64,000 nucleotides of DNA from Plazaster borealis (lineage: Eukaryota > Echinodermata > Asteroidea > Forcipulatida > Labidiasteridae): NCBI GenBank assembly GCA_021014325.1, contig CM037475.1, positions 1,891,001 to 1,955,000 on the forward strand, read 5' to 3'. The notes beneath the pieces are model-generated. The model ran no database searches. It saw only the letters and a program-made list of their open reading frames with translations, and had not been told where the DNA came from. This document shows, one piece after another, positions 10,641 through 22,818 of the stretch (the first letter of the stretch is position 1; each line of letters begins with the position of its first letter). Position numbers and translations under genes: made by a program.

Positions 10641-11612
10641 AACTGGAATTTCATATGATAAATGGGTTGTTGATGTAATAATGATATCGAAAGAAGCAAG
10701 TTTGGGGGTTCTGGCCTAAATCAAGACATCCAGTCTTTCAAGTGAAGAACGAATACCTACTTTAAAGGTAGGGTAATAGAACATTTGTTGTCAACGTAAT
10801 GCTGATCTACAGGCAAAATTAAGATACAATAAAAGTCACATGTGAAAGTTTAGCCGAATACAGTGTCTACTTGCTGAGAAAATAGCAAAACACTGTCATG
10901 GTATTTTCACACTAATGTCGAATCCATCCACGTTTAGCGAGGTGACAGCGGGTACCAACTGCATCTTTGGCCGCAGCATTCACGAGCGGACACCAACCCT
11001 TTTGCATGCACGCATGTCACATGATATTGATGTTCTTAGTTCAGACATAGAGGGCGTGCACAGCAGACTTGGGTCAAGTATGCGCAAGGACCAATGGTTA
11101 ACTGGTGGTTGTTTAGTGACATGCGTAGGACATGCGCACAGAAGTTATTTTGCAAACGACTCTAGTTATTTCATGTCAACGCGACCGGCGACTCAACGTA
11201 CGTTATCATTTTCTGATAACTGGTCCACTCTGCACTTTGCTATGAAAACGGCTGTTGATAACCAGCCATGCGACCATGCCCAGTAGGTTGTTCCAAATAG
11301 TCGACAAGCGTAGTCCAACTTTCGTCGACTAGACAGAGTTCGGGCTAACTTAGTCGAACTGTATTCAACGATAGTCCTTGTGCAAACTTGGCCTGAGATG
11401 ATGATCAAGATCAGTGATGATTATCTCCTGGTTCTATCGCTATGTTTGGACTAGTGGATTAAAGACAAGAACTTGATGCTCCCAATCGTTTGGGGAAGCA
11501 TGGCATGATAAGACTCTAAATTTTGTTTTGGAAAATTTCTCCCATGAGTTCTAGAACGATTCAATTCAATTGAGTTCCAAATACCTGCAAAGTTCTTTAT
11601 TTGACTTCCCAG

Positions 11613-11751
11613 GTTGAGAGAGAGACTGATCGGCCAGATGGAGGTAAACTCTTGAATCCACCAACGTCTCTCCATCTGTATGGAGCAGCCGACGGCCAGA
11701 GTCCCTCTGTACCTACTGTAGTCTGTGCAGAGGATCAGCCAGAGACTGGAG
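11613..11751 (+). CDS. T-type calcium channel alpha-1, C-terminal tail exon
   Basis: Forty-six codons plus one base lie between the acceptor CTTCCCAG and a donor GTAATG. The peptide starts VERETDRPDGGK and is hydrophilic and proline-containing, as expected for the poorly conserved cytosolic tail. It begins in phase 0 and ends in phase 1, and the two bases GA at the start of the next exon complete a Gly codon. The tail is not conserved enough to identify on its own; its place in the chain comes from phase and order. Confidence 0.7.
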
Positions 11752-11962
11752 GTAATGACCACACTGTCTGTCTCTTGGTCTGATGTTGTTTTGTTTTTCC
11801 GTCTATTTGAAATGTCTCTTAGACAATTAATCCATTCACTGTTGATGCCATACCTAGTATAATTCCAAGCACTGGGTTTGTTGGGTTTTTTTCTGCCAGA
11901 AGTTACCTCAAGCTTTGACCTTAAAGCTTAGCATGGTGTCTAAGGTAGTTTAGGAGTACACC

Positions 11963-12192
11963 AGGGCCCAATTTCAAGACACTGCGTACCAGAAGCAAAG
12001 AATTCCACGCTTACGTCAAGCGTATTTCACAGGTTAGCAGAGAAACTTTGCTTGTGCTAGTGTGCACTCCACGTTACTAGGCATTCCTCGCTTGCACAGC
12101 TAGCGCAGAAATTCTGCGCTTGCCTTGTAAGCGAAGAATGGTGATCGCAAGCGCAGAATTCGGCGGTAAGCAGAGCCATGAAATTGGGCTGA
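11963..12192. mobile_element. GGGCCCAATTTCA fold-back element, diverged
   Basis: The left end is AGGGCCCAATTTCAAG and the right end CATGAAATTGGGCT. Its interior is built of repeated GCGCAGAAT / ATTCTGCGC-like words around 12100-12165. Confidence 0.6.
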
Positions 12193-12263
12193 GGTTACTG
12201 GGGGCAACTTCTTGGAAAAGACGGAAAAGACAATGGTAGGCTACCACTTATCTACCGTCACGT

Positions 12264-12571
12264 AAGCAGTTTTTCCAATGATTGTAACTTTTTCTAGGTA
12301 CCATGGCATGAAACCACCCAAAAGTGTCTCAACATCTAAATGAACATGCAGGCTTATACTGAAAATAATTTGAGTTGATTAGAATTATTAATTTGTTATT
12401 TACTCTCAAATTTCATTCAAAAAATAGATGGAATAGGTAGGTTTTGAGGATGATTTTTTTTATTTTTTTATATCAAATTATTATTTATAGCCTGCAAGTC
12501 CATTCACATGTTGAAACACTTTTGGGTGGTTTGAGACACTTGGCAGTTACAACCATTGGAAAAACTGCTAA
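12264..12571. mobile_element. Long-arm fold-back element in the last Cav3 intron
   Basis: AGCAGTTTTTCCAATG at the left is mirrored by CATTGGAAAAACTGCT at the right. Further in, ACCACCCAAAAGTGT is mirrored by ACACTTTTGGGTGGT. The arms are roughly 80-100 bp around an AT-rich loop. No ORF. Confidence 0.75.
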
Positions 12572-12715
12572 CATGATGGATGCAAAGTGGTACTGAGAAG
12601 AACCAGAGATAAGATCAAACTAAGTTTCTAACCACATATATTTATATAGCTAGTGTATATCTTGTATATGTTTATATGAATCACTAAATCTTTTTTGTTT
12701 GCATGTTCCAAATAG

Positions 12716-13611
12716 GAGCGCAACATCCAACCCAAAGTACACCCAGCACAGAGAAGAAACAGCAAGTATCATGTCTGGTACCTCACATCCATCTACCATC
12801 TTCAGACAATGACCGATCATCTTCATCCTCATCATTATCTCATCATCTTGTGGACGCTGACAAGCAAAGACTGAGCCAAGATTCCGATCACGGAAACAAT
12901 AACCACAGTCCAGCCTCCAGGAGCTCCTTGTCAACTAACTCCCCAGTGGCTAGATCAGACAGCGATCAAGACAGGACAGGTCCGAGCAGTAAAGATGCTG
13001 CTCAGCATCTTAATCCGCTCTCTGGGGTAGCACATCCGGACCGAGATCCCAACACCGACCCTTCATCTAAAAATGGCGAAGCAGAAGGAAACACACGACT
13101 GGAGGAGCTACCAATGCAGCAGTGGCCGCGTAAAAATAGTGGATCATCAACGGGTGATGGAAACAGACAATTGCAAGCAGATGACTCAGTGAGGCAAAAA
13201 TCAAGGGATTTGGACCCAAACAGTAAGACTCGTCAGCACCCACGGGTACGGAGGGGAGCTCGTGCAAGCAACCCCAACAACCTCACATCAGGGGGGGTAG
13301 TCCCCAATAAGACTCATCGCAAGACCTCAAAGGGGAGTGTTGCAAACAGTTCTAGCGATAGTGATTGTAATTCTCCTCCTAATCGAAAAAGAACTCGTAG
13401 GAGACAACGTCATTCACCCAGCAAGACACCACCCTTGAAGTTGGAGGACAACACCTCGTTATCCAGCAGCAGAGAACCATCTGTCAGCAGTGAAATCCCC
13501 GACGCACAAGTAGAATCTGCTAAGCGAGATTCATGGGAAGGACGGAAATCGACCGACAGCTCAGAGAAAACCAAGAGTGGAAAAGGCCAAACGCCAGATG
13601 AACTGGTATGA
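12716..13611 (+). CDS. T-type calcium channel alpha-1, last coding exon
   Basis: The exon opens with GA after AATAG, completing a Gly codon, and runs about 298 codons to a TGA at 13609-13611. The product is a long Ser/Asn/Asp/Arg-rich, low-complexity tail with basic clusters such as RKRTRRRQRHSP near its middle and many Ser/Thr-Pro sites. It is almost certainly disordered and cytosolic. The protein ends TPDELV; Glu at -2 with a terminal Val would fit a class III PDZ-ligand pattern, which is inference. Together the six exons give 525 residues of the channel's C-terminal end. Confidence 0.82.
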
Positions 13612-14800
13612 CAGTTGGTGGTCTTCGGAATTTTTTTATATAAACTAAATCGGGATGTAAAGATACCCGTTTCAAACAACACCGTGATGAACGGACTACT
13701 ACTGCAAACACGTTGAATAGCTGATGAGAACGTAATGTATAATGTGTGGTAAATATTTTTCACATAAAAAAAAATAATTAAAAAAAGACAAGTGGACTTG
13801 TTAACCAAAGACTAGAAAAAAGAAATAAAAGTGGTGTATTGTGGAGATGATCCAGTTACCCCCCAAGTGCATGATATTTTCTATGTGGGGCATGTCGTAT
13901 GCATTTTAATTTCGTTTGTATGCTCACACAAGTGTTCCTTTAATATCAGCATATGCATTCCCACATTTCTCCAAACTCACTGTTTATAATCCATTTTGTA
14001 TATAGGACGACACGGAGAAAAGATACTTGGGGGACTGTACACATTTTTTGCTTGCAATAAGTTGTCAAAAGTGTTTGGTATAAAACGGACAATTATAAAG
14101 CACTACAATCCCTTCCCGCCCTCCTAATGTCCACCCTGTTCCCCCACCCCCCACTCCCCATCCCCCTCCCCCCAGAATATATGTATATGTACAAATCATG
14201 CATATATAATCGATAACAATTTTTTACACCGATGTACATTATGTTGCTTTAAAGACATGATTTCTTTGTAAATTCAAAACTGATTTGCAGTTGTTAATAA
14301 TCGAGAACACCTAGTGATGACTAAAAGCCATGTACAGTTTCAGTGAAGTATATTTTGTATTTTTTGAAGTCTGATATTTTTGGATACGTATTTATTTGCC
14401 GTTGTAACGAATGAATGATACATGTGTTTGGTTTTAATGTCAAAAGCGGATCCAAAAAACCGCCGCTGGGTTTAACGTATTCTTGCACACAGCACCTTTT
14501 TGGAATCACACCAGTATAATTCAGTATTGACGTATAGAACACTGTTTGACAAGTGTGATTATTTGTGTTTTACTTTTTAAACATTCACAACGACATGGAC
14601 ATGGCAAAACACCAATGATCAAAGTTCGTACTCATTTTTATTAAATCTTTAGAAGTTACTCAAGTAAACTTGAAACTGTGCCACGGACTGATGTTATAGT
14701 TACAGATCACAATCCCTGTCTTAATTCATTGATATAAATTTAAACTTGTAATAGTTACCATTTCTAGCGTGACCAAGAAATAAAATATCTCTCTGCTTAG
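13612..14800 (+). other. Probable Cav3 3' UTR
   Basis: AT-rich sequence after the stop with polyadenylation-signal matches AATAAA at 13824-13829 and 14779-14784. A strikingly C-rich stretch lies at about 14108-14174. The true cleavage site cannot be chosen from sequence alone. Confidence 0.5.
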
Positions 14801-16470
14801 AACTGAAGGAAGATCATCTTAAATTCCCTGCCTCTACCAAAAGAATACATTTCTCAGTTGCCTTTTGCTTTAAACAGGTTTCCTCAGGCTTGCGAGTTAC
14901 AGTGATTAGTTCACTTATGAGGCATCCTTGGTTTCATTACCAGAACAAAATATATAATACATTTTCTTTTAAAGAAAATTTTCTAGTTTGGTTGGTAAAA
15001 GCATACTTTGATCAGAGAGGTTGATGTCTACGAACATTGCCAATGTTGCACTATGTCATTAACATTAAGTTTACATCAGAAAGGTTGGTTATGTCTACGA
15101 ACATTGCCAATGTTGCACTATGTCATTAACATTAAGTTTACAAAGTGATTTGATTATTACATATGTACAACCTTTACAGTTTGTTGAGTAATGCACTGTC
15201 CAAAGTATGGTGAGGATTCAACAGTTCATGTTATGTTTTGATATCAATTTTATTATAAATACATAAAATGCAACTCTTTCAACTATTTTGCACCGTGTTG
15301 TTTTTTAAATGTTCTGTTAATAAGGTTTTAAGGTCATGTTTATGTTTCATTAATGTAAATCCGAAGATTGGAGAAGGAACAAGAAGATCACAAGATCACA
15401 AAAGTTTTTGTTTGTTTCCTAAGTTGTAAAGAAGAGGGGTGCCGAAATGTTTGCAAGGGGCATCTTCGGCTCTTATGTGAATAACCGATAAAGCTGTCAT
15501 ACATCTTTGTTTTGACGCAGTCTTTAAAAGCCTAGTTCATGCTTCATGCAGAAGTCGACCATTAGCACCCCACACTGCTTCAAATTATGATACGGCAAAA
15601 TTTGCTTTGCTTTTGCAATGCTCATGATGTATGAACTGGACTTTGGTGCCTATGTGTTCAGAAATTTTACCAACATATTTCATATTTGTTGGTGGTGTAT
15701 TGATCCAAAGAAATTATATGGTATTTCCAGAAGAACAAATATGCGGCCATTTTGTTTCAAGCAACACATGATGTTTCCATAGAGATGTGAACGTCACTTT
15801 TTGGGGATTTCAATACAGGCCAATCAAATCAATTTGTATATTTTGTTCCCCTTTATGTGCTTCCGTTGACGATTTTATGTCGAATGTTTGAAGATGAAGT
15901 TTTGGGATGATTATTTTGTGTGGTATTTTGTGCTGGCACAACTAGGCAAATATAAAGGAATTATAATTTACGTTTTTCTTTTGCTAATGTTAGTTATTTA
16001 GATGTACAATTTGTTGGATTAATTTACAAAGTAACAAAGAAGCAAATCAGTCTATGTTTATTTAATCCAAATGTATTATGTGCAACTTATACAAAGCAGC
16101 AGAGTTTTTTTAACGCACTCAAAAAATCAAATCGCAGAATTGGCTCAAAATTTTCATTGGCTGGACCATGAAAACCTGCAGAAGCATTTCTTTTAAGTTA
16201 CAAAGCAATACCAAATCGGTTGTAATATAGTGCGTCAAATCTTTATTTGCAACGACAAAAATACTTGAGTTCAACAAGATAAATAAGTGAGTTCCATCGA
16301 TAAATAGAAAAATCTCCAGTGAGGTAGGAAATCAAAAGTGTTGTACCACACTCCTATCAGTAGCTACAAAGTCTGCTCCAAAATTGGAAGAACTATTTGT
16401 AATCTGACAATAATATTAATAACTCTTACACAAACCTTTAAATGCTTGATAAACACTGTGCCATGTCCTA
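14801..16470. other. Non-coding stretch with a 67-bp duplication
   Basis: A SINE-tail fragment lies near 14880-14960. A direct tandem duplication (period 67 bp, TGTCTACGAACATTGCC at 15025 and 15092) spans about 15010-15142. Nothing else was recognised. Confidence 0.6.
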
Positions 16471-17330
16471 TGGTAAGGCAACTCATTTCTGGTTATTGTT
16501 GTGCTTTGACAAAGTAAACAACAAAACTTGAAGCCAAGTGGTTTTAAAACAGGTTGACGACAGTAGGCTTGGTCGTAACTACAGTAAAAATATAAATACA
16601 ACTCAGTTGAAGACTGAAGTGTTGCTATTAATTAAGGTACAAAACAAATACAACTCGATTGAAGCCTGTATGCTTGGACTTAACACAACTCGTTGTTGCT
16701 GTACTTTGCCGAAGTTATCAGCACAACACAAAACCAAGTGATTTATATAAAAGTTAACAACTTTAGGCTTGGACTTAACCAAGGTAAAAAATAAATACAA
16801 CTCGTTTGAAGACTGTAGGCTTGGTTTTAATTAAAGGCATCGTACACATTTGGTAATTGGAGCCTATTGTTTGTTTCAAACCTATATAGTTGTAGATATA
16901 TATACCATAAACCTAACCTGTGAAAATTTCATTTCAAAAGGTGGTAGCGTTTTTTGAGATATTGCCGAAAATCTGGAGCGGTTATGTCCACGCAAGAAGA
17001 ATAATCTGCATTGGAATACACACTCTGAGAAGATTTACGCGTAACGCTTCTCAGATTCAAATGTTTTGGGGGATAAAAAGTGATATATTTTTCCATTACC
17101 GCAGTACTTCGAAGTGAACAGTTTCTCAAAATGCATTATTCTATCCAAAGCTGCTGTACTTCTTACCAAGTAAGTTTTTATTGCCATTAATTTTCAGAGT
17201 CATTACCAAACGTGTACGATGCCTTTAATTAAGGTAACAAACTGAATACAACTCATTTCTGGTTTATTGCTGTACTTTGCCAAAGTTAGAATCAAAATTT
17301 GAAACTATTTCCTTGGTTTATATTAAAGGC
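16471..17330. repeat. Diverged direct repeats interrupted by a MITE
   Basis: The words AATACAACTC, GTAGGCTTGG and GCTGTACTTTGCC recur irregularly from about 16480 to 16830 and again at 17240-17290. A family B-like MITE at 16831-17228 sits in the middle, so the right-hand unit was split from the others. Confidence 0.6.
16831..17228 (+). mobile_element. MITE with family A ends and family B body
   Basis: The termini are AGGCATCGTACACATTTGG and, inverted, CCAAACGTGTACGATGCC, as in family A. The interior matches family B, including the hairpin around TTCTCAGATT. Both borders carry TTAATTAA. An uninterrupted paralogue of the target (ATTAATTAAGGTAC) is visible near 16628. Confidence 0.75.
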
Positions 17331-17364
17331 TGATAAACCCAAAATTTTATTTTGAGTCAACTCA

Positions 17365-17475
17365 AATAGACTCCTTGCATATAATGACACAAGCACAAAC
17401 AGCGCCCTCGTTGAGGTCAAAGGAACCCCTATCCATTGTTTGACCTCAGCGATGCGGCCAATGCAAGGGGTCTAT
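17365..17475. mobile_element. Small element with AATAGAC-CCTTGCAT ends
   Basis: AATAGACTCCTTGCAT at the left is mirrored by ATGCAAGGGGTCTATT at the right, one mismatch in 16. An internal TTGAGGTCAAAGG / TTTGACCTCA pair deepens the fold. Confidence 0.65.
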
Positions 17476-18644
17476 TGAACATAAAGCAATCATTTGTGTG
17501 AGGAATTCTGACTGCACACCATTGTATTCTATTCACCACACCATTTATCTGATTAGAAGAAGAACAAGTCCGTATAGAATCAAGTAAACTTACATCATCC
17601 ATAACAAAATAGTATTACTATTGAAAGAACATCAGAATGTCACCACTTGTCCTCCAAAGACTGGTATACTGTTTTTAATGTTTGACTTAGGTAATGGGGT
17701 ACCAGTGAACTTTACACCCGTTGAGCTGGTGCTCAAGTGTATAACTGTGCCGTGTTATCCAGTTTCCCTGGTACTTTGTTTCGTGCCATTTTAGTCCGCC
17801 ATCAAAAACCTTCCATGCCCCAATGTGTTACTACAAATAAGTCAAACGATCTTAAATTCATCTTCACGAAAGTCTGTTTGCAAATAAAGCGTCACCGTGT
17901 CTGATTTTGTTAATAGTTAATGAAATCTGAAATGTTTATAAAATGCACTACACGGTAAGTGTGTGTATACATAAATAATTTGTAATCATGTATAATTTTA
18001 CGCTGTGTAGCCCCCACATTATATGCTCAAGAAAACCTATGAACCAGTTTATCAATGCAATGCATTAACTAAATGGAATTTAATTGCTCATTTATTCAAA
18101 AAATAATTGTTTAAACTTTAGCCCCACATTAATTGCTTGACAATTTTGTATTTCATGGGAACAACTCATGAATAGCACAGATTTGGTTGCTGATACAAGG
18201 GTACAATAAACAGTAAGTAATTCTAACAAGGTATCATTCAAATTTTTCATTTTATGAAGTACAATTTTGCAATGAATTGTTTGTTGTGGTTCTGCCTACA
18301 TGTAAAGTCCTTCTGCAGTTGCATCACAATAATACACTATCTTCTTGTGGGGTTAGTGGCAGGGCGGGGCAAGGGGTTTAAAATTACCAACAAGGCAAGT
18401 GAGCATGTGTATCTAATGTGTTCATTGTTTCAAATAAATGATTTTGACACAGTTAATCATCAATTTCTTTCCCAAAATGGATATTTGCAAACATTCTATA
18501 ACCTGTAACTTAAAAAGATCTCATAATGAACTCATTAATCAAAGCAACCACTGTTTTATATGTTATACCTTTACACATAATTTATTCTCAAAAATTTCCC
18601 AGTTTTAGTTCATGGGTATTTGCAAAAGGCTTACAGTCTGTAAT

Positions 18645-18836
18645 TTAAAGGTAATATACAGGATTGTTACAGCTGACAAAATAGTCCCAGACAGTGTTAA
18701 TGTTTTGTGTGACCAACCATAAACATGAAATAACAAACCTGGGAAAATATTTCTAGTATGAACCTCATACTCAGTAAGCTTTCAGACTAAAATTAAACAA
18801 TTATGTTTTTTATCCTTACCAATCCTGTATACCTTT
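18645..18836. mobile_element. 190-bp element with inverted ends
   Basis: AAAGGTAATATACAGGATTG at the left is mirrored by CAATCCTGTATACCTTT at the right (small gap). Seen once in this window. Confidence 0.55.
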
Positions 18837-19521
18837 GAGATGATTTCATAATAAAGTTACTTACTGAACAGCAAGGTAATCATTTAGTCTTTTAAAACCA
18901 ATGTTTTTCTCTGTCTAATTATATAGACAAGAATGTCAAATTATATCAAGGAAGATTGCTCATCTGAAACAAACATTTCTTCTGAGAAGAGATCGATTTC
19001 TTAAGAAACTTTTGGAAAATTTCATGTTGAACTTTAACAGACCATAGAGAAAGGAAAGACAACAAACACAGCCACAATGTTTGCAATTATCTTCCTGACT
19101 AGATGCTGGAACAGAGGCCCCCAAACTAGAATTCCCTGTCCATTAGACTTGCTGAAGTCCTTTCCATAGCCAAGGTTTTGGAATTCAGAATAAGTTGTGC
19201 TATTTGATTGGAGTTTATCATCATGAGTCGATCCACAACAAACAACTTATGGCAATGCAATCTTATGTCTTCTATTAAACAGAAACCAACCCTAAAACAA
19301 AACCTCTGTATTAAACACAAGTTTTTAATAAAAAGAAGTAAATTCAAAGAAGAGGTACAAATATGAAATTAAAAATGGGTACATGTGATGAATGAGTAAC
19401 GTCTGCAACTGCCTTTTGTGACAACTAATAAAACAATAGCTTTTGTACAAAAGAATGCTTCAGTGTCCATTCAATTATCTTGGGCTGTAATGTTTGATTT
19501 TTAATAAACCAATGAATAATA

Positions 19522-19675
19522 AGGGCAGTTATGAATGGGAATAAAAGTCTTCTCGGTCTTGAACATTATTTTTAAAAAGGCCGTACCGGTCTTTATCGCA
19601 TGTCCATGACCCAATGTTTTAAGCGAACGCTCAAGACCGAGTCACCACTCTTTTATTCCCATTCATAAATGCCCG
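19522..19675. mobile_element. Fold-back element, arms about 30 bp
   Basis: GGGCAGTTATGAATGGGAAT at the left is mirrored by ATTCCCATTCATAAATGCCC at the right, and further in CGGTCTTGA pairs with TCAAGACCG. Confidence 0.7.
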
Positions 19676-19985
19676 TTTTGTTAAAAAGCGTAATATAATG
19701 TTGGAAAATCTGTAAGCTTTTCTGTAAATTTTAAATTCCGTCACATCCTTGGGCTCCGTTTCGCGAAGGGTCTTATTACGCGTAACGCTCACCAGATTTT
19801 TCATTGAGTACCAGTATACATTGATTGCGTTACGCATAAATTAGCACCATGCGCTGCCACATGCATGTTTAAAAACTCCTCACCGTGTTTATATCACACG
19901 CTTAAACATGGCCACGTGATCTCCTCTCGACCAATCAGAATGGATAAACTGTCTCGGGTATTTATAAATAATAAATAATTTAGTT

Positions 19986-20052
19986 GTATACAGTCAACCC
20001 TCGTAATAAAAAGCACTGTTATAAAGAGGTTCTGCTTATAAAGAGAACATTC
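19986..20052 (+). mobile_element. Possible Tigger/pogo-like terminal fragment
   Basis: CAGTCAACCCTCGTAATAAA resembles the CAGT-AACCCTC termini of pogo/Tigger DNA transposons. No matching opposite end or transposase was found in the window, so this is a single-end fragment at best. Confidence 0.35.
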
Positions 20053-20346
20053 TGAAGTCCTAAATCTCATTTCTGCTTTGTGTATGCTTTGTCTTCAGCA
20101 TCTCAACGAAGTTGTGCCACGATTGTAAATGATTGATAGAGATAAATTTCAGCATAACTGGATCCAAAACAAGATAGAAAGTAGATCCCCACTGTATACA
20201 TTTGATGCTGATACGTGGCATGGTGTAACCCCCCCCCCTTCTCATTGCGTCTTCATTGTGTTCTGGGAATCTCAGGAATTCTTTAGAGAATTTTCTGGGT
20301 GGGGGGGGTATACTTCTGTACAAGTGGGAAAGAGTGTGTTAGAGTA

Positions 20347-20803
20347 CTGACCCCTTGCACAACGCAGAGTACACTTAAGCTGGCCTCAGGTCGACCTTGC
20401 GTCAACAAAAAACAGTCGGCGACTGACTTCCAGGATCACACTGCGCCTGAGCTAAGACCATCGGGAACTTTTCAGTCGGCAATTATTTACGTCCTGAGCG
20501 TAACTGCGATGATTTTAAGACAATCGGAAACAGTCGCCGCTCGAAAAAATTAACAGTCGCAAGAGTACGTACATGTAGAACAATTTCAACTTGTACGACG
20601 TGATCCCGACGGTCGGGAACCAATCGCAGTCGACCTGTGAGTATTTGGGACATCGTGCGTGCGCAAGAAAATCGTAGGTCGACCTGAGGCCTGCTTTACT
20701 CGCACCTAACCTGCCCGTCATCAAAATGTACACAAAGAAATTGACTCCAAAAATGGTGGAATGATCGTCGGGTGAGGTGAGTTCTGCGTCATGCAAGGGG
20801 TCA
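20347..20803. mobile_element. TGACCCCTTGCA element carrying a nested insertion
   Basis: The outer ends are CTGACCCCTTGCAC and, inverted, ATGCAAGGGGTCAG. Inside, 20378-20697 is a second element bounded by GGCCTCAGGTCGACCT and its inverse AGGTCGACCTGAGGCC. The relatives at 2158 and 27174 lack that insert. Confidence 0.7.
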
Positions 20804-21003
20804 GGGGGGGGGGGACAACACCCTCTAACACATATCCAGCATGGTGTAGCAGGGGGGGGGGGTGTCAGGGAAGGGGGTGGTGGGTTGAGATCCGTTAACA
20901 CCCAGGTATCCTGGCCAATTAAACAACAAGCATCCTGTAGCCTTCTTGAACTAAAATCTTGACTAAAGATCTTCATTTTAAAGACCAAAAAATAAATGTA
21001 CAG

Positions 21004-21134
21004 CGTCTCGTACTGAGTCTAAATCCATTCTCACCCTATCACTCGGTGTCTGGAACCTGAACTTGGTTGATATGATGATTAAACATACCCGTCGACAGGA
21101 TGCTCTGACTATTTTCTTCCGAGACCATAAGCAA
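21004..21134 (+). CDS. Possible isolated coding exon, product unknown
   Basis: The open frame gives 43 codons after two bases, between TGTACAG and the donor GTGAGT. It contains VWNLNLVDMMIKHTRRQ and FFRDHK. The composition looks protein-like, but the acceptor has no clear pyrimidine tract, no partner exon was found on this strand, and I do not recognise the family. It could be an exon of an unseen gene or a chance frame beside repeats. Confidence 0.3.
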
Positions 21135-22538
21135 GTGAGTTGGTAATTGTTCTTGTCTGCCTCTGCGTGTGTTCTGCTTTCCTTCTCTCAAAGTCTGGTT
21201 CCCCTGTCTGTGATGTCAGATCCAAACCAAGGTATCTTGTGGAGGGGTCTGGGTGTTGCTCCAGGGACTCTTGCTTTTAAAAGAAAAAGTTTGCAAGCAT
21301 TAACCTCTTCCTTACCATTGGCGACTTTAGTCGACCAAGCTTACACACAAAAATGCCATTTGTAATAAAGGCCATTTGTAATAAAGCTGTAGTTTTGTCC
21401 ATGTTCACCCTCCATACCCAAGCTTACCATCATTAGAAAGAGAAAGATCAGATCTTTCCAGTGATGGTAAAATAAAATAAGGTTGCCATTTTGCAATCTC
21501 TTCAAATAAGAGTTGAAAGATCTGAAATGCCCAACACCTACGGAGCGCCATATGGTTGTGTACAAAAAATTGTTTCAGATTACAGATCACACTGACGAAA
21601 GGAAGACAAAGAACTTTGACACTTATTGACTGATTTCAATGATTTTTAGATTAGGCCCTATATGAAAGATAATTCAACAAGTAAGAACTTGTTTATACTG
21701 ATTTTGCTGTAAAACAGTATCTTCAAGGAGATAATTGAGTTTGTAAAAATGTCCTTTGAATGAAAGCTCTCTGTTGTGTAAGAATGTGTGCTTCACAATT
21801 GAGTGATCAAACAATGTGGTCACCAGCGGTTGTTCATGTCAAAACAATTCGGTAATAAAAGGGTTAAAGGTAGATCATGTTTTCCCTTCATTTTAATTTC
21901 AAGATACATGTTTAAGACAGTGTGGTCTCAGGTCTCCTTGGTTTTATGTATTTATTTATTTACGTGTATTAATTCTGGTTGTGAAGCCAAGTATTCTTAA
22001 AAAAGCAAACTTAATCACAATACTACTAGCCAAGAACCCCATAGAGAGAAGACAAGGAAGGAATTTCAGTTTGAGATGTGGGAGGGAACATGAAATCAAC
22101 TTTTGGTATGGAGAAAGGGGGCACATCACAAAACTTGTCAAGCTGTTATTTTTATAACTTTGTGTGGAAATTGTGACACAAAATGTAAATTGTAAATTTT
22201 GTGTCACAATGACCTGTGTAGTATCTTGCCTGCCAGGATACGCCCTGGAATGTACAAGGTCACTCTTATTGTAAACAACAAATACATGGTCTATATTAGA
22301 CGGAAATATTTCTCCAGGGTTTATCTGTAACTGAGTTTGCACTTCTCCTCATGGGAGTAGAATCTTATCCATACTGATTTAGTGTATCTTTGAGTTTTCA
22401 GACTGAATCTTTCCAAAAAGCCATTTCCAATGATTACCGGTCCTGCAACTTTTTCTGTTTATTTTTCACAGTAATAATCTTTACATACATGTACAAAATA
22501 CTTTTTTTAAATGGTTGGGGGGATGGTTGGATACTTAC
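21135..22538. other. Non-coding stretch
   Basis: Contains a perfect 15-bp inverted pair ATTGTGACACAAAAT / ATTTTGTGTCACAAT near 22177-22210. Nothing else could be named. Confidence 0.5.
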
Positions 22539-22589
22539 CAATTTATCAGCCATCTGTGAAATTTGATTTTTGACGTCATATTTCCAGTT
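22539..22589 (-). CDS. Probable 17-codon coding exon, product unknown
   Basis: On the - strand an acceptor TTCCTTATCACACAG is followed by 51 bases encoding NWKYDVKNQISQMADKL and a consensus donor GTAAGTAT. Both ends are phase 0. The exon at 25027-25218 upstream on the same strand also ends in phase 0, so the two can be joined. The peptide is polar and helix-prone, consistent with a coiled-coil segment. No family recognised. Confidence 0.5.
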
Positions 22590-22818
22590 CTGTGTGATAA
22601 GGAAAAATAAGAAGAATGAAATCATTTTTATCTTTATCCTTTTGCTTAATAAGTTTTCTTTTTTAAGATACTATGCAAACCTTGATTCTCATCTCTAACT
22701 TCAATATTATGATACACCCAACCCAATCTGCAAAGCAAATCACCAAATGACGTGGTCGTATTTTACAGCAAAGAAAACAGTTGAGTTGTGAAAGTATTTT
22801 CCAGAATAACAATTTGAG

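Larger units (their letters stand above)
6835..11612 (+). other. Cav3 intron, about 4.8 kb
   Basis: Contains a C-run near 7525, short inverted elements at about 9486-9620 and 9638-9822, and a TGACCC element near 10436-10640. A 123-codon open frame (10915-11286) lacks any recognised domain or splice support. The rest is unremarkable AT-rich sequence. Confidence 0.55.

Noticed and set aside
10915..11286. 123-codon + strand frame in a Cav3 intron
   Set aside because: No domain, no convincing splice borders at its ends and no homology I recognise. It lies in a patch of slightly higher G+C that looks like repeat sequence.
13410..13808. 132-codon - strand frame
   Set aside because: Antisense to the end of the last Cav3 exon and its UTR, with composition typical of a shadow frame.
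21194..21232. Possible + strand exon after a good pyrimidine tract
   Set aside because: It would leave an intron of only 59 bases after 21134 and encodes about 13 unconvincing residues.
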